Positions 54,540-60,727 of a stretch of 60,727 nt of DNA are shown here, one piece after another. Position 1 is the stretch's first letter; every line of letters starts with the position of its first letter. Source of the DNA: Gemmatimonadota bacterium (GTDB lineage Bacteria > Gemmatimonadota > Gemmatimonadetes > Longimicrobiales > Longimicrobiaceae); assembly GCA_028287185.1 (NCBI GenBank), contig JAQBQD010000041.1, positions 1 to 60,727 of the forward strand. Reading direction: 5' to 3'. Made by a program: the position numbers and the translations under genes. Under the pieces are notes generated by a model. The model did no database searches, had not been told where the DNA came from, and worked only from the letters and a program-made list of their open reading frames with translations.

Positions 54540-54568
54540 ATAGTACCACGCGGTCCGCTCCGGGGCAA
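54540..54568 (-). promoter_or_regulatory. Promoter of the metH operon
   Basis: On the minus strand TTGCCC (54568-54563), an exact 17-base spacer and TACTAT (54545-54540). Transcription should start near 54533, giving a leader of about 160 bases that contains the hairpins, the candidate aptamer and the terminator. Confidence 0.65.
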
Positions 54569-54814
54569 GCCCCCTGACCCGGGACCCCGGAATGCCGAGG
54601 CGCCCGCCGGCTCGCCACTGGACCGACCGTACGTGTACGGATTCACCTTCCCCCCCAGGCGCCTGCCCCAAACTCCGCCGGCCCATGCCCGCCGATCTCC
54701 CCCTCCGCTCCGTGCTCCAGCGGTTCGGTCTGACGGGCGCGGTCGGGGTTGCAGCAGCCGACAGACGCCGTGGATCGAAGCGAACGGGGGTCAATCATCC
54801 TTTCCCGCGTGTTC

Positions 54815-54843
54815 TTGCGTGGAAATTGCATCGGGGTTAGCCT
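54815..54843 (+). promoter_or_regulatory. Promoter of the first RiPP-like precursor
   Basis: TTGCGT (54815-54820), an exact 17-base spacer and TAGCCT (54838-54843), 37 bases before the ATG at 54881. Predicted leader about 30 bases with a GGAGG site. Confidence 0.6.
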
Positions 54844-54880
54844 CCCACTTCACCCGCATTCACCGGAACTGGAGGCACAG

Positions 54881-55060
54881 ATGCAGAAGAAGCTGACCCT
54901 CGACGTGGAAACGCTCTCGATCGACTCGTTCCCCACCACGCCGGAGATGGACGAGAAGGAGCGCGGGACCGTGATGGCCAACGCCACGCCGTGCACCTTC
55001 AACTTCTCGGGCTGCAAGGCCACCTTCCACACCTGCGCCAGCTTCGACGTGTCCTGCTGA
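54881..55060 (+). CDS. RiPP-like precursor peptide, pinensin/lanthipeptide-type leader
   Basis: A 59-residue peptide with a CTGGAGG ribosome site. The leader region (KKLTLDVETLSIDSFPTT) has the LxLDxxxLxxxSF pattern known from the leaders of pinensin-type lanthipeptides in Bacteroidota and relatives. The C-terminal core (about residues 34-59) is rich in Cys, Thr, Ser and aromatic residues, with four Cys (ATPCTFNFSGCKATFHTCAS and a final C). Ser/Thr dehydration and Cys cyclisation could produce lanthionine rings. No LanB, LanC, LanM or exporter gene is in the window. The gene has its own promoter and terminator. Precursor status is inferred from leader and core composition. Confidence 0.65.
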   Translation: MQKKLTLDVETLSIDSFPTTPEMDEKERGTVMANATPCTFNFSGCKATFHTCASFDVSC

Positions 55061-55069
55061 GCGCGGGCG

Positions 55070-55098
55070 GGGCGCGGCCATCCCACGGCCGCGCCCCG
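55070..55098 (+). terminator. Terminator of the first precursor gene
   Basis: Exact 11-base arms (55070-55080 and 55088-55098) with a 7-base loop, starting 10 bases after the precursor stop codon. No T-run follows. Confidence 0.65.
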
Positions 55099-55184
55099 TA
55101 TCCGTCTGCCCCGCTCGTCCCCCGGCCACCAGCCGTCCCCGGAGTCTCTCCCGGTCCTCCAAGGCGTCCCCTTTCGGCCGCCGC

Positions 55185-55973
55185 TCAGCCGGCATCCCGC
55201 GCGGGCACTTCCGCCGCGGCGCCGGCCTCCGCGAAGCCGTGCCGGCGCATCCTGCGTGCCTTCGCGAAGCCGTTGGCCGTCATCACCGGCCCCACCAGCA
55301 TGTACACCAGGCCGCCGAACGCCGCCGCGGAATTGCCAGGTGCGGTGAGCGAAACCGCAATGGAGAGCAGGCCGATGGCCACGTTCAGCAGCGCCTCGGT
55401 GGCGCCGGCGCGCGTCTCGAAGCGCTCGCGGGGCGACAGCGCCAGCTCGTCGGCCAGGCGGTGGGCGCGCAGGTGCATCATGGCGAACAGGAAGAACACG
55501 GCCACGTATCCCAGCCCGAACACCACCATCATCTGCCGCGGCTCGTTCATGCTCGTGAACACGGGCACGTGGCGCCCGTCGGGCAGCACCACGTCGCGCC
55601 GGCCCATCAGCTCGTTCACGCACAGGGTGAAGACGAACTTGAGCGGGTAGACGAAGAACACCACCACGAACAGCAGCATGGCGTTCAGCGTCACCGTCAC
55701 GTTGTCCTCCAGCCCGAAGCGCCGGAAGAAGCGGTACTGGTGGTGCCACACCAGGAAGAGCAGCGCGAACGACGCCGCGAACGCCACGAAGCCCCGCATG
55801 GCGTCCATGAGCTGCCCGTACGTCTGCGGCACCTCCAGGCTCACCACGAGCAGCGTGATGGCGAACCCGAACACCGCGTCGCTCAGCGCCTCCAGCCGCG
55901 ACACCTCGGCGCCGCGCCAGCGGATGGCGTCGCGCACCCCGGCGCGGCCGTCGAAGACGTGCTCTCGGATCAT
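55185..55973 (-). CDS. TMEM175 (DUF1211) family potassium channel-like protein
   Basis: A 262-residue polytopic membrane protein with six hydrophobic segments. The first has the family signature RLEALSDAVFGFAITLLVVS (R....SD.VFxFAITLL), which lines the pore in bacterial TMEM175 channels. Later segments include FVAFAASFALLFLVWHHQYR with the family's W-x-x-H-pattern and MLLFVVVFFVYPLKFVF. Bacterial TMEM175 proteins conduct K+. It lies between two precursor genes on the opposite strand; a link is not shown. ATG 55973 is chosen to start shortly before the signature. Confidence 0.85.
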   Translation of the reverse strand: MIREHVFDGRAGVRDAIRWRGAEVSRLEALSDAVFGFAITLLVVSLEVPQTYGQLMDAMRGFVAFAASFALLFLVWHHQYRFFRRFGLEDNVTVTLNAMLLFVVVFFVYPLKFVFTLCVNELMGRRDVVLPDGRHVPVFTSMNEPRQMMVVFGLGYVAVFFLFAMMHLRAHRLADELALSPRERFETRAGATEALLNVAIGLLSIAVSLTAPGNSAAAFGGLVYMLVGPVMTANGFAKARRMRRHGFAEAGAAAEVPARDAG

Positions 55974-56124
55974 GGCGGGCCTGGGTGCGGAGGAAGGAGA
56001 GGAGAGACGGCGGAGGTCGATCGATGCGGGGCAGCGGAGAATCCGTTGTGGCACTTCATGCGCGGTGCAGCGCAACCAGCCGAGGGTCCGGCGCACGCGG
56101 ACCCGTTCGCATCCGACGGAAGGG

Positions 56125-56130
56125 TATAAT
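56125..56130 (+). promoter_or_regulatory. Consensus -10 element upstream of second precursor
   Basis: A perfect TATAAT at 56125-56130, preceded by GGG, lies 135 bases before the second precursor. No good -35 is present at 16-18 bases, so this is only a candidate promoter. Confidence 0.4.
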
Positions 56131-56265
56131 CTTACGATTCAGACAGATGGAGAGAAGGCCGTCGTGCCTCGCTGGAACTCCACTTGCATCGTGTCGCCAA
56201 AGGGAAGCGGCAGCTTCCCCCGGGCGCGTCACCCGGCGCGCCGCACACCCGCGAAGGAGGACACG

Positions 56266-56496
56266 ATGAGCAAGCTGCGCCTGGACCTGGACGAGCTGGC
56301 CGTGGAGTCGTTCGACACCGGCACCGAGCTGGAGCTGCGCGGCACCGTGCGCGCGCACGGCGAGGGCGAGGGAGTGCCCTTCATGGCGGACTGTACGGCG
56401 GTGGACTCGTGCTACTGCCGGACGGCGTACGCGGTGTGCGGCACAGGCCCCGCCACCATCTACTCGTGCCAGCCCACCACGCCCCGCTGCTTCTGA
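56266..56496 (+). CDS. RiPP-like precursor peptide, second copy
   Basis: A 76-residue peptide with an excellent AAGGAGG site 6 bases before the ATG. The leader MSKLRLDLDELAVESFDTG has the same LxLDxxxLxVxSF pattern as the precursor at 54881, and the core (about residues 38-76) has six Cys with interspersed Thr/Ser/Tyr: MADCTAVDSCYCRTAYAVCG and then SCQPTTPRCF. The two precursors share the leader but not the core, as is typical of RiPP families in which one machinery acts on several substrates. No modification enzyme is present in the window. Confidence 0.65.
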   Translation: MSKLRLDLDELAVESFDTGTELELRGTVRAHGEGEGVPFMADCTAVDSCYCRTAYAVCGTGPATIYSCQPTTPRCF

Positions 56497-56503
56497 GCCG
56501 CAC

Positions 56504-56531
56504 GCGCGGGGGCGCCACGGCGTCCCCGCGC
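56504..56531 (+). terminator. Terminator of the second precursor gene
   Basis: Arms GCGCGGGG and CCCCGCGC (56504-56511, 56524-56531) extend inward by a G-T wobble and three further pairs to a 4-base loop, starting 8 bases after the stop codon. No T-run follows. Confidence 0.65.
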
Positions 56532-56641
56532 CCTCTCCCGCAGTCGAAGACCCCTGGTCTCAAGATCGGCTGAGAATCCCCCATCTCACTTCGGTCCACG
56601 CGCCGCGGCGGGGCACGCGTAGCCGGCGGAAACATCCACCG

Positions 56642-57997
56642 TCACCGCACCGCCGATCCCACCAGCGCCTCCACCTCGTCCGCGGCCACCGGCACGTCGC
56701 GGGTCAGGATCTCGTGGCCGTCGGCCGTCACCAGCACGTCGTCCTCGATGCGCACGCCGATGCCGCGCAGCGCCTCGGGCACGTCGTCCTCCACCGGGAA
56801 GTACAGGCCGGGCTCCACCGTCAGCACCATGCCGGGCTCCAGCGTGACGGGCGAGCCGTCGCGGCCGCGGTAGGGACCGGCGTCGTGCACGTCCAGGCCC
56901 AGCCAGTGCGAGGTCTGGTGCATGTAGAAGCGCTTGTGGTCGCCCGCCTCGACCAGGGCGTCCGGCTCTCCCTCCAGCACGCCCAGCGACACCAGCCCGC
57001 GCACCAGCACGCCCACCGCGGCGTCGTGCACGTCCGAGAACGGCGCGCCCGGCTGCACCGCGGCGATCCCCGCCTCCTCGGCCGCGAGCACGATGTCGTA
57101 CACGGCCCGCTGCGTCCGCGTGAACCGGCCGTTGGCGGGGAAGGTGCGGGTGATGTCGGCGCAGTACATGCCCAGCTCGCCGCCGCTGTCCACCAGCACC
57201 AGGGTGCCGTCGGCGAGGACGCGGTCGTTGGTGGTGTAGTGCAGGATGGTGGCGTTGTCGCCCGATCCCACGATGCTGGGATACGACGGGCCCCAGCCGC
57301 CCGCGCGGCGGTAGGTGGCGTCCAGCACCGCCTCCAGCTCCCACTCGCCCATGCCGGGGCGCGCGGCGGCCATCGCGGCGCGGTGGGCGCGGGCCGTCAG
57401 CGTCGCCGCCTGGCGCATCCGCTCGATCTCGGCCGGCTCCTTCACCAGCCGCATGCGCTCCAGCAGCGCTGCGGTGTCGCGCACGTCCCACGGCCCCTTG
57501 CCCGAGCGCGGCCGCGTGCCGCGAAAGCGCTTCATCTGCTCCACGATGCGGCGGTCCATCTCGGCGCTGGCGCCCAGCGAGTACCACACGGCGTCCGCCG
57601 GCTCCAGCAGCTTGAGCAGACGATCGGGCAGCTCGTCGATGGGGTGCGCCGCCGTCGCCGCGAACCGCTCCACCGCTCCTTCCACGCCGGCACGGCGACC
57701 GGTCCACGTCTCTCGCTCGGGGTCGCGCGGGCGCACGAACAGGGTGAAGCGCGCCTCGTCGTCGTGCGGCGTGAGCACCACCACGGCGCCCGGCTCGGCG
57801 AATCCCGTCAGGTACCACACGTCGCTGTCGGCCCGGTAGCGCACGTCCGTGTCGCGCGACTTCAGCAGCTCGGGCGATGCGCACAGCACCACCACGCCGT
57901 CGCCCACCTGCTCCAGCAGGCGCTCGCGACGCGCGCGGAAGACCTCGGGCTCGGGATGGGGGGGCGGTCGCAGGGAGGCGTGCGGAGACTCGGTCAT
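56642..57997 (-). CDS. pepP: Xaa-Pro aminopeptidase (M24B, aminopeptidase P)
   Basis: A 451-residue M24 metallopeptidase with the pita-bread fold. The N-terminal domain has [20 protein letters not shown]. The metal ligands are visible in [20 protein letters not shown] (two Asp), [15 protein letters not shown] (His), [11 protein letters not shown] (Glu) and [11 protein letters not shown] (Glu). Aminopeptidase P removes the N-terminal residue of X-Pro peptides in the cytoplasm. ATG 57997 agrees with the family start. Gene symbol by family; other M24B types are possible. Confidence 0.9.
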   Translation of the reverse strand: MTESPHASLRPPPHPEPEVFRARRERLLEQVGDGVVVLCASPELLKSRDTDVRYRADSDVWYLTGFAEPGAVVVLTPHDDEARFTLFVRPRDPERETWTGRRAGVEGAVERFAATAAHPIDELPDRLLKLLEPADAVWYSLGASAEMDRRIVEQMKRFRGTRPRSGKGPWDVRDTAALLERMRLVKEPAEIERMRQAATLTARAHRAAMAAARPGMGEWELEAVLDATYRRAGGWGPSYPSIVGSGDNATILHYTTNDRVLADGTLVLVDSGGELGMYCADITRTFPANGRFTRTQRAVYDIVLAAEEAGIAAVQPGAPFSDVHDAAVGVLVRGLVSLGVLEGEPDALVEAGDHKRFYMHQTSHWLGLDVHDAGPYRGRDGSPVTLEPGMVLTVEPGLYFPVEDDVPEALRGIGVRIEDDVLVTADGHEILTRDVPVAADEVEALVGSAVR

Positions 57998-58270
57998 CAC
58001 AGGAGATTGCGGAGATCGGGAAGAGTTCGGCCACCGGCGGCCGTCCAACGATACCCTCGCCGCCGCGCGGGCGCAAACGCGGAAAGCGGCCGCGAGCGGA
58101 GGCTCGCGACCGCATCGAACGTCCCGGGTCTGCGCCCGGTCGATACACCGCGTCGAATCCGCGGACCACACGGAATCCACGGAAACGTCGACGAATCCGA
58201 TGCCCGCGACTCCGGCGGAGCCTCGATGGAGCCGGCGATCCACCGAGCGATCTTGGATCGAACGAGACGG

Positions 58271-58303
58271 ACCGGAGGACGGCGTCCGCTGCCGTCCTCC
58301 GGT
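58271..58303 (-). terminator. Perfect 13-base hairpin terminator
   Basis: Arms 58271-58283 and 58291-58303 are exact complements around a 7-base loop, 13 bases after the stop of the ArsR-type gene on the minus strand. The sequence that follows on that strand is only slightly T-rich. Confidence 0.7.
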
Positions 58304-58316
58304 TCCCGGAAGAAAC

Positions 58317-58643
58317 CTACTGCTCGACGAACGCCTTGAGCCTGCCGAGCGCCGCCTCCCACTGCCCGGAGACGGCGTCCAGGTACTGGCGGGCTTCCGC
58401 CAGCTGGCGCGTCTCCAGCTCCCACACGCTCTCGCGTCCCCGCCGCCACCCGCGCACCAGGCCCGCTTCGGCGAGCACGCGCAGGTGCTTGGCGACGGCC
58501 TGGCGCGACACCCCGCACCCGGTGGTGAGCACGGCGATGGACGACGGCCCCCCGCTCGAGAGCCGGTCGACCACCTGCAGCCGCGTGGGGTCGCCGAGCG
58601 CGGCGAAGACGGGCGCCGCGCCCTGCGGGCTACGAATCGACAT
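58317..58643 (-). CDS. ArsR-family transcriptional repressor
   Basis: A 108-residue winged-helix protein: FAALGDPTRLQVVDRLSSGG is the typical ArsR start, and VSRQAVAKHLRVLAEAGLVR is the recognition helix. The ArsR metal-binding ELCVC motif is absent, so it probably senses a non-metal signal, as do the ArsR proteins paired with SRPBCC partners. It overlaps the end of the SRPBCC gene by 14 bases and is translated from the same message. Twin palindromes upstream of the pair (59135-59152, 59181-59196) are its likely operators. Confidence 0.88.
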   Translation of the reverse strand: MSIRSPQGAAPVFAALGDPTRLQVVDRLSSGGPSSIAVLTTGCGVSRQAVAKHLRVLAEAGLVRGWRRGRESVWELETRQLAEARQYLDAVSGQWEAALGRLKAFVEQ

Positions 58644-59109
58644 GCTTCCGGATGCGCTCCATCTGCGACGCCCAGCCGCCGGAGTTGCCGCGGAACGCCG
58701 TGTCGCGGCGCTCCGGCGGCAGCGCGTCGAACCCGGTCTCCACCACGGTGAGCCGCGTGCCCCCGCCCGCGTCCTCCAGCGTGAACAGCACCAGCGTCAT
58801 CGGCTCGACGCTGTAGTCCACGCCGTGCTCGATGGCGTGCGGGTGCCAGCGGTACGAGAAGGTGTGCTCCGGCTCCACGCGCTCGATGCGGAGCTCGAAC
58901 TCCGGCACGCCGCGGTACCCCTCGTTGGTGATCCTGCCCTTCAGCACCGCGCCCGGCGCGAACTCGCCGTTCATGTCCATGCCGAACCACTCGCCGAACT
59001 CCGACGCCGTGGTCAGGGCGCGCCACACGCGGGAACGCGGCGCCTGCAGCATCACGTTCTTCTCGATGCGATCGGTGCTCGTCCGGGTTTCGGTGCTCGC
59101 CTGGGTCAT
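58630..59109 (-). CDS. SRPBCC/AHSA1 domain protein
   Basis: A 159-residue protein with an activator of Hsp90 ATPase-like START-fold: KNVMLQAPRSRVWRALTTAS at the start, FGEWFGMDMNGEFAPGAVLK, FELRIERVEPEHTFSYRWHP and TLVLFTLEDAGGGTRLTVVE. Proteins of this group bind hydrophobic ligands and are very often paired with ArsR repressors. ATG 59109 has a GAGGAGC site; the longer frame upstream runs through the operators. First gene of a two-gene operon. Confidence 0.87.
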   Translation of the reverse strand: MTQASTETRTSTDRIEKNVMLQAPRSRVWRALTTASEFGEWFGMDMNGEFAPGAVLKGRITNEGYRGVPEFELRIERVEPEHTFSYRWHPHAIEHGVDYSVEPMTLVLFTLEDAGGGTRLTVVETGFDALPPERRDTAFRGNSGGWASQMERIRKHVDS

Positions 59110-59134
59110 CGCTGCTCCTCGGTACGCGTCAATG

Positions 59135-59152
59135 TGCAACCATTCGGTTGCA
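59135..59152. promoter_or_regulatory. Operator site 1 of the SRPBCC-ArsR operon
   Basis: TGCAACC / GGTTGCA inverted repeat with a 4-base centre (ATTC). It covers the region just downstream of the predicted transcription start and is repeated almost exactly at 59181-59196. Confidence 0.75.
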
Positions 59153-59155
59153 TGT

Positions 59156-59184
59156 ATGGTAGCAGGCACGGGCCAATCACGCAA
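59156..59184 (-). promoter_or_regulatory. Promoter of the SRPBCC-ArsR operon
   Basis: On the minus strand TTGCGT (59184-59179), an exact 17-base spacer and TACCAT (59161-59156). The -35 element overlaps operator site 2, and the start point falls just before operator site 1, so binding of the repressor would block the promoter. Confidence 0.7.
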
Positions 59185-59196
59185 CCATCCGGTTGC
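59181..59196. promoter_or_regulatory. Operator site 2 of the SRPBCC-ArsR operon
   Basis: GCAACC / GGTTGC with ATCC between, differing from site 1 by one base in the centre. The centres of the two sites are 45 bases apart, about four helical turns. Confidence 0.72.
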
Positions 59197-59225
59197 ATGT
59201 CAAACGAGATCGACGGGCGATCGGC

Positions 59226-59498
59226 CTACAACACGTCCCGCAGCACGGCCTTCACGCGCGCGGCCAGCTCCTTCCAGTCCGCGTCCGGCCGCTTGGTCAC
59301 GGTGACGAAGTCCGCGACGATGAACACGCTCACCACGCCCGGCTCGGCCAGCAGGCGCTCGGCGAGCGGGTTTCCGGCCGCCGCCTCCGCGGTGTCGAAC
59401 GTCCGGCCGCGCCGCCCCTCCACCAGGGTGCGGTCCACGGTGAACTTGCCCGCCTGCGGGTTGGGCGTCGGCTGGAACACGACCCTGGCTTTCGGCAC
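59226..59498 (-). CDS. Nfu/NifU N-terminal-like small protein
   Basis: A 90-residue protein with the Nfu N-terminal pattern ARVVFQPTPNPQAGKFTVDR, FDTAEAAAGNPLAERLLAEP and VVSVFIVADFVTVTKRPDAD, ending in a helical segment (WKELAARVKAVLRDVL). The C-terminal CxxC Fe-S scaffold domain of full Nfu proteins is absent, so it is an N-domain-only version, as found alone in several phyla; the role may be in Fe-S cluster transfer. The start is decided by the ribosome site: GGGAGG abuts an ATG at 59504, but stands at ideal spacing from a GTG two codons later (59498), which I use. Confidence 0.8.
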   Translation of the reverse strand: MPKARVVFQPTPNPQAGKFTVDRTLVEGRRGRTFDTAEAAAGNPLAERLLAEPGVVSVFIVADFVTVTKRPDADWKELAARVKAVLRDVL

Positions 59499-59847
59499 CC
59501 GCATCCTCCCTGTCGGCTGATGAAGATCCGTGGAGATCCTCCCCTTTCCGGAGGCACCGGCAGGGCGGGCCACCGATCATGGAGGACGGCGGATCGTCGA
59601 CTGCGCGGAAGCATAGACGCGCCGCCCGGCACCGGCAATCGGCGGAGAGGACAGGCCGGCGACGACCATCCACCGCGCGCGCCTCTCCGCCGTCGATCGG
59701 CCTTCCGGCCCGCGATCGAGCCGCGGGTGATGCAAACATCCGTATCCACCGACCGGCGCGCCCGCTGGCAGAGCGGCGCGCGCGGGTGTAGGTTTCGTCT
59801 GGTGGAAGGGGGGCCGGGCACTACGGGCAACGCAAACGGCGGACGTC
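59499..59847. other. Divergent intergenic region
   Basis: About 350 bases between the Nfu-like gene (minus) and the dehydrogenase gene (plus). TAGGTT at 59789-59794 lies 54 bases before the dehydrogenase ATG and may be a -10 element, with a poor -35. No gene was recognised. Confidence 0.4.
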
Positions 59848-60639
59848 ATGGATCTGGGCATCAAGGATCGGGTCGCGATCGTCACGGGCGGCAGCATGGG
59901 GCTGGGGCTGGCCATCGCGCGAGAGCTGGTTCGCGAGAAGGTGCGCGTGGTGATCTCGGCCCGGAACGAGGCGCGGCTGCGCCAGGCCGCCGAGGAGCTG
60001 CGGCGCGAGAGCGGGGGCATGGTGTGCTCCATCCGCGCCGACGTGACGCGCCAGGAGGACGTGGAGGCGCTGGTGGAGCAGACGGTGGAGCGCTTCGGCG
60101 CCGTGGACATCGTGGTCGCCAACGCCGGCGGCCCTCCGGGCACGGCGTACGAGACCACCTCGCCCGAGCAGTTCGAGCGCGCCATCCAGATGAACCTCAT
60201 GGGCACGATCCGGCTGGCGAAGGAGGCCACGCCCCACATGAAGGCGAAGCGCTGGGGCCGCTTCATCGCCCTCACCTCGGTGTCCGTCAAGCAGCCGCTG
60301 CAGGGACTCATCCTGTCGAACACCGCCCGCGCCGGGGTCGTCGGTTTCGTGAAGTCGATGGCCAACGAGCTGGCGCCCTTCGGCGTGCTGTGCAACGTCG
60401 TGGCGCCGGGATACCTGCGCACGGGCCGCGTGGAGGACCTGGCCGCCGAGCGCGCCGAGAACGAGGGCCGCGACGCCGCCGAGGTGCTGGCCGAGATGTC
60501 GTCCCGCATTCCCGTGGGCCGCATCGGCGAGCCCGAGGAGTTGGCGGCCCTGGTGGCGTTCCTGGCCTCGGAGCGCGCGAGCTACGTGACGGGCGCCACC
60601 ATCCAGGTGGACGGCGGCTTCGTCCAGGGGTTGATGTAG
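59848..60639 (+). CDS. Short-chain dehydrogenase/reductase lacking the usual catalytic Tyr-x3-Lys
   Basis: A 263-residue SDR with the cofactor motif VAIVTGGSMGLGLAIARELV, the NAG element (VVANAGGPPG), and the C-terminal ending RASYVTGATIQVDGGF. The region that should hold the catalytic Tyr-x3-Lys reads LTSVSVKQPLQGLILSNTAR and AGVVGFVKSM: the serine is present, but the tyrosine and lysine positions are Asn/Thr-Arg. This divergent type (SNxxRAG) is a recognised SDR subfamily often annotated as 3-oxoacyl-ACP reductase-like, with unclear activity. FabG function should not be assumed. Confidence 0.88.
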   Translation: MDLGIKDRVAIVTGGSMGLGLAIARELVREKVRVVISARNEARLRQAAEELRRESGGMVCSIRADVTRQEDVEALVEQTVERFGAVDIVVANAGGPPGTAYETTSPEQFERAIQMNLMGTIRLAKEATPHMKAKRWGRFIALTSVSVKQPLQGLILSNTARAGVVGFVKSMANELAPFGVLCNVVAPGYLRTGRVEDLAAERAENEGRDAAEVLAEMSSRIPVGRIGEPEELAALVAFLASERASYVTGATIQVDGGFVQGLM

Positions 60640-60661
60640 CGCGCCGCGAGCCGAGCCCCGC

Positions 60662-60727
60662 GTGCCCATCCCCGCCTCCTCCGGCCGCGCCGCGGCCGTC
60701 CGCCTCCTGCTGGCCGCCGCCGCCTGC
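60662..60727 (+). CDS. Start of a lipoprotein gene (cut by the window edge)
   Basis: From GTG 60662 the 22 visible codons read as a lipoprotein signal: a short polar start, VRLLLAAAAC hydrophobic core and a cysteine as the last visible residue. It begins 22 bases after the dehydrogenase stop codon. There is no clear ribosome site and the rest is outside the window. Confidence 0.45.
   Translation, partial: MPIPASSGRAAAVRLLLAAAAC

Overview
The window is about 70% G+C with strong G/C third-position bias. The gene repertoire fits a Gemmatimonadota bacterium of the Longimicrobium type: BTAD-type regulators, two large BNR-repeat (VPS10-like) exported proteins, a glutaminyl-tRNA synthetase fused to a YqeY/GatB-like tail, many carboxypeptidase-regulatory-like exported proteins, and small cysteine-rich peptides with an LxLD..L..SF leader. 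The taxonomic assignment is inference. No rRNA, tRNA, CRISPR array, insertion sequence or prophage was seen.

Layout. 1-8.5 kb: a BTAD regulator running off the left edge, a lipoprotein, a carotenoid-desaturase-like flavoprotein, a TVP38 membrane protein next to a disulfide reductase, and a VOC protein. 8.6-11.2 kb: a minus-strand operon of an ECF sigma factor, a zinc anti-sigma factor of the redox type and a hydrolase-OsmC fusion, which reads as a thiol-stress circuit. 11.4-14.8 kb: a frameshifted VirJ-like gene, an exported protein and a DAO-family oxidase. 14.9-21.1 kb (minus): an M28 peptidase, ilvE, a DUF4142-like lipoprotein, a tRNA-binding domain protein and a dimethylformamidase-beta-like lipoprotein. 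21.7-33.3 kb: a small membrane protein, two BNR giants on either side of a molybdopterin oxidoreductase, a VOC protein and a beta-domain protein. 33.5-34.3 kb: an AT-richer island with an orphan PH/GRAM-like gene. 34.7-42.9 kb: a glycosyltransferase, an M23 peptidase with an Arg/Ser tail, a repeat protein with an LQR-GNRAV signature, glnS and a small acidic protein. 43.2-44 kb: an MqsR-MqsA type toxin-antitoxin pair with a palindromic operator over its promoter. 44.3-48 kb: a YfcC-like permease, a small exported protein, a tiny ORF with a perfect ribosome binding site and a kinase-like phosphotransferase. 48.3-54.6 kb (minus): methionine operon metH - small membrane protein - homocysteine methyltransferase/MTHFR, preceded by a structured leader resembling a SAM-II riboswitch and ending in an intrinsic terminator just before metH. 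54.9-56.5 kb: two short Cys-rich RiPP-like precursor genes, each with its own terminator, flanking a TMEM175-type channel. 56.6-60.7 kb: Xaa-Pro aminopeptidase, an SRPBCC-ArsR pair with twin operators, a Nfu/NifU-like small protein, a short-chain dehydrogenase and the start of a lipoprotein gene.

Several transcription units share one promoter style: TTGnnn, 17-base spacer, TAnnnT (often TAGCTT or TATCTT), at 36078, 36033 (minus), 43221, 46974 (minus), 54568 (minus), 54815 and 59184 (minus). The most unusual material is the metH leader, the two precursor peptides, the LQR-GNRAV repeat protein and the 20-codon ORF at 46.8 kb.
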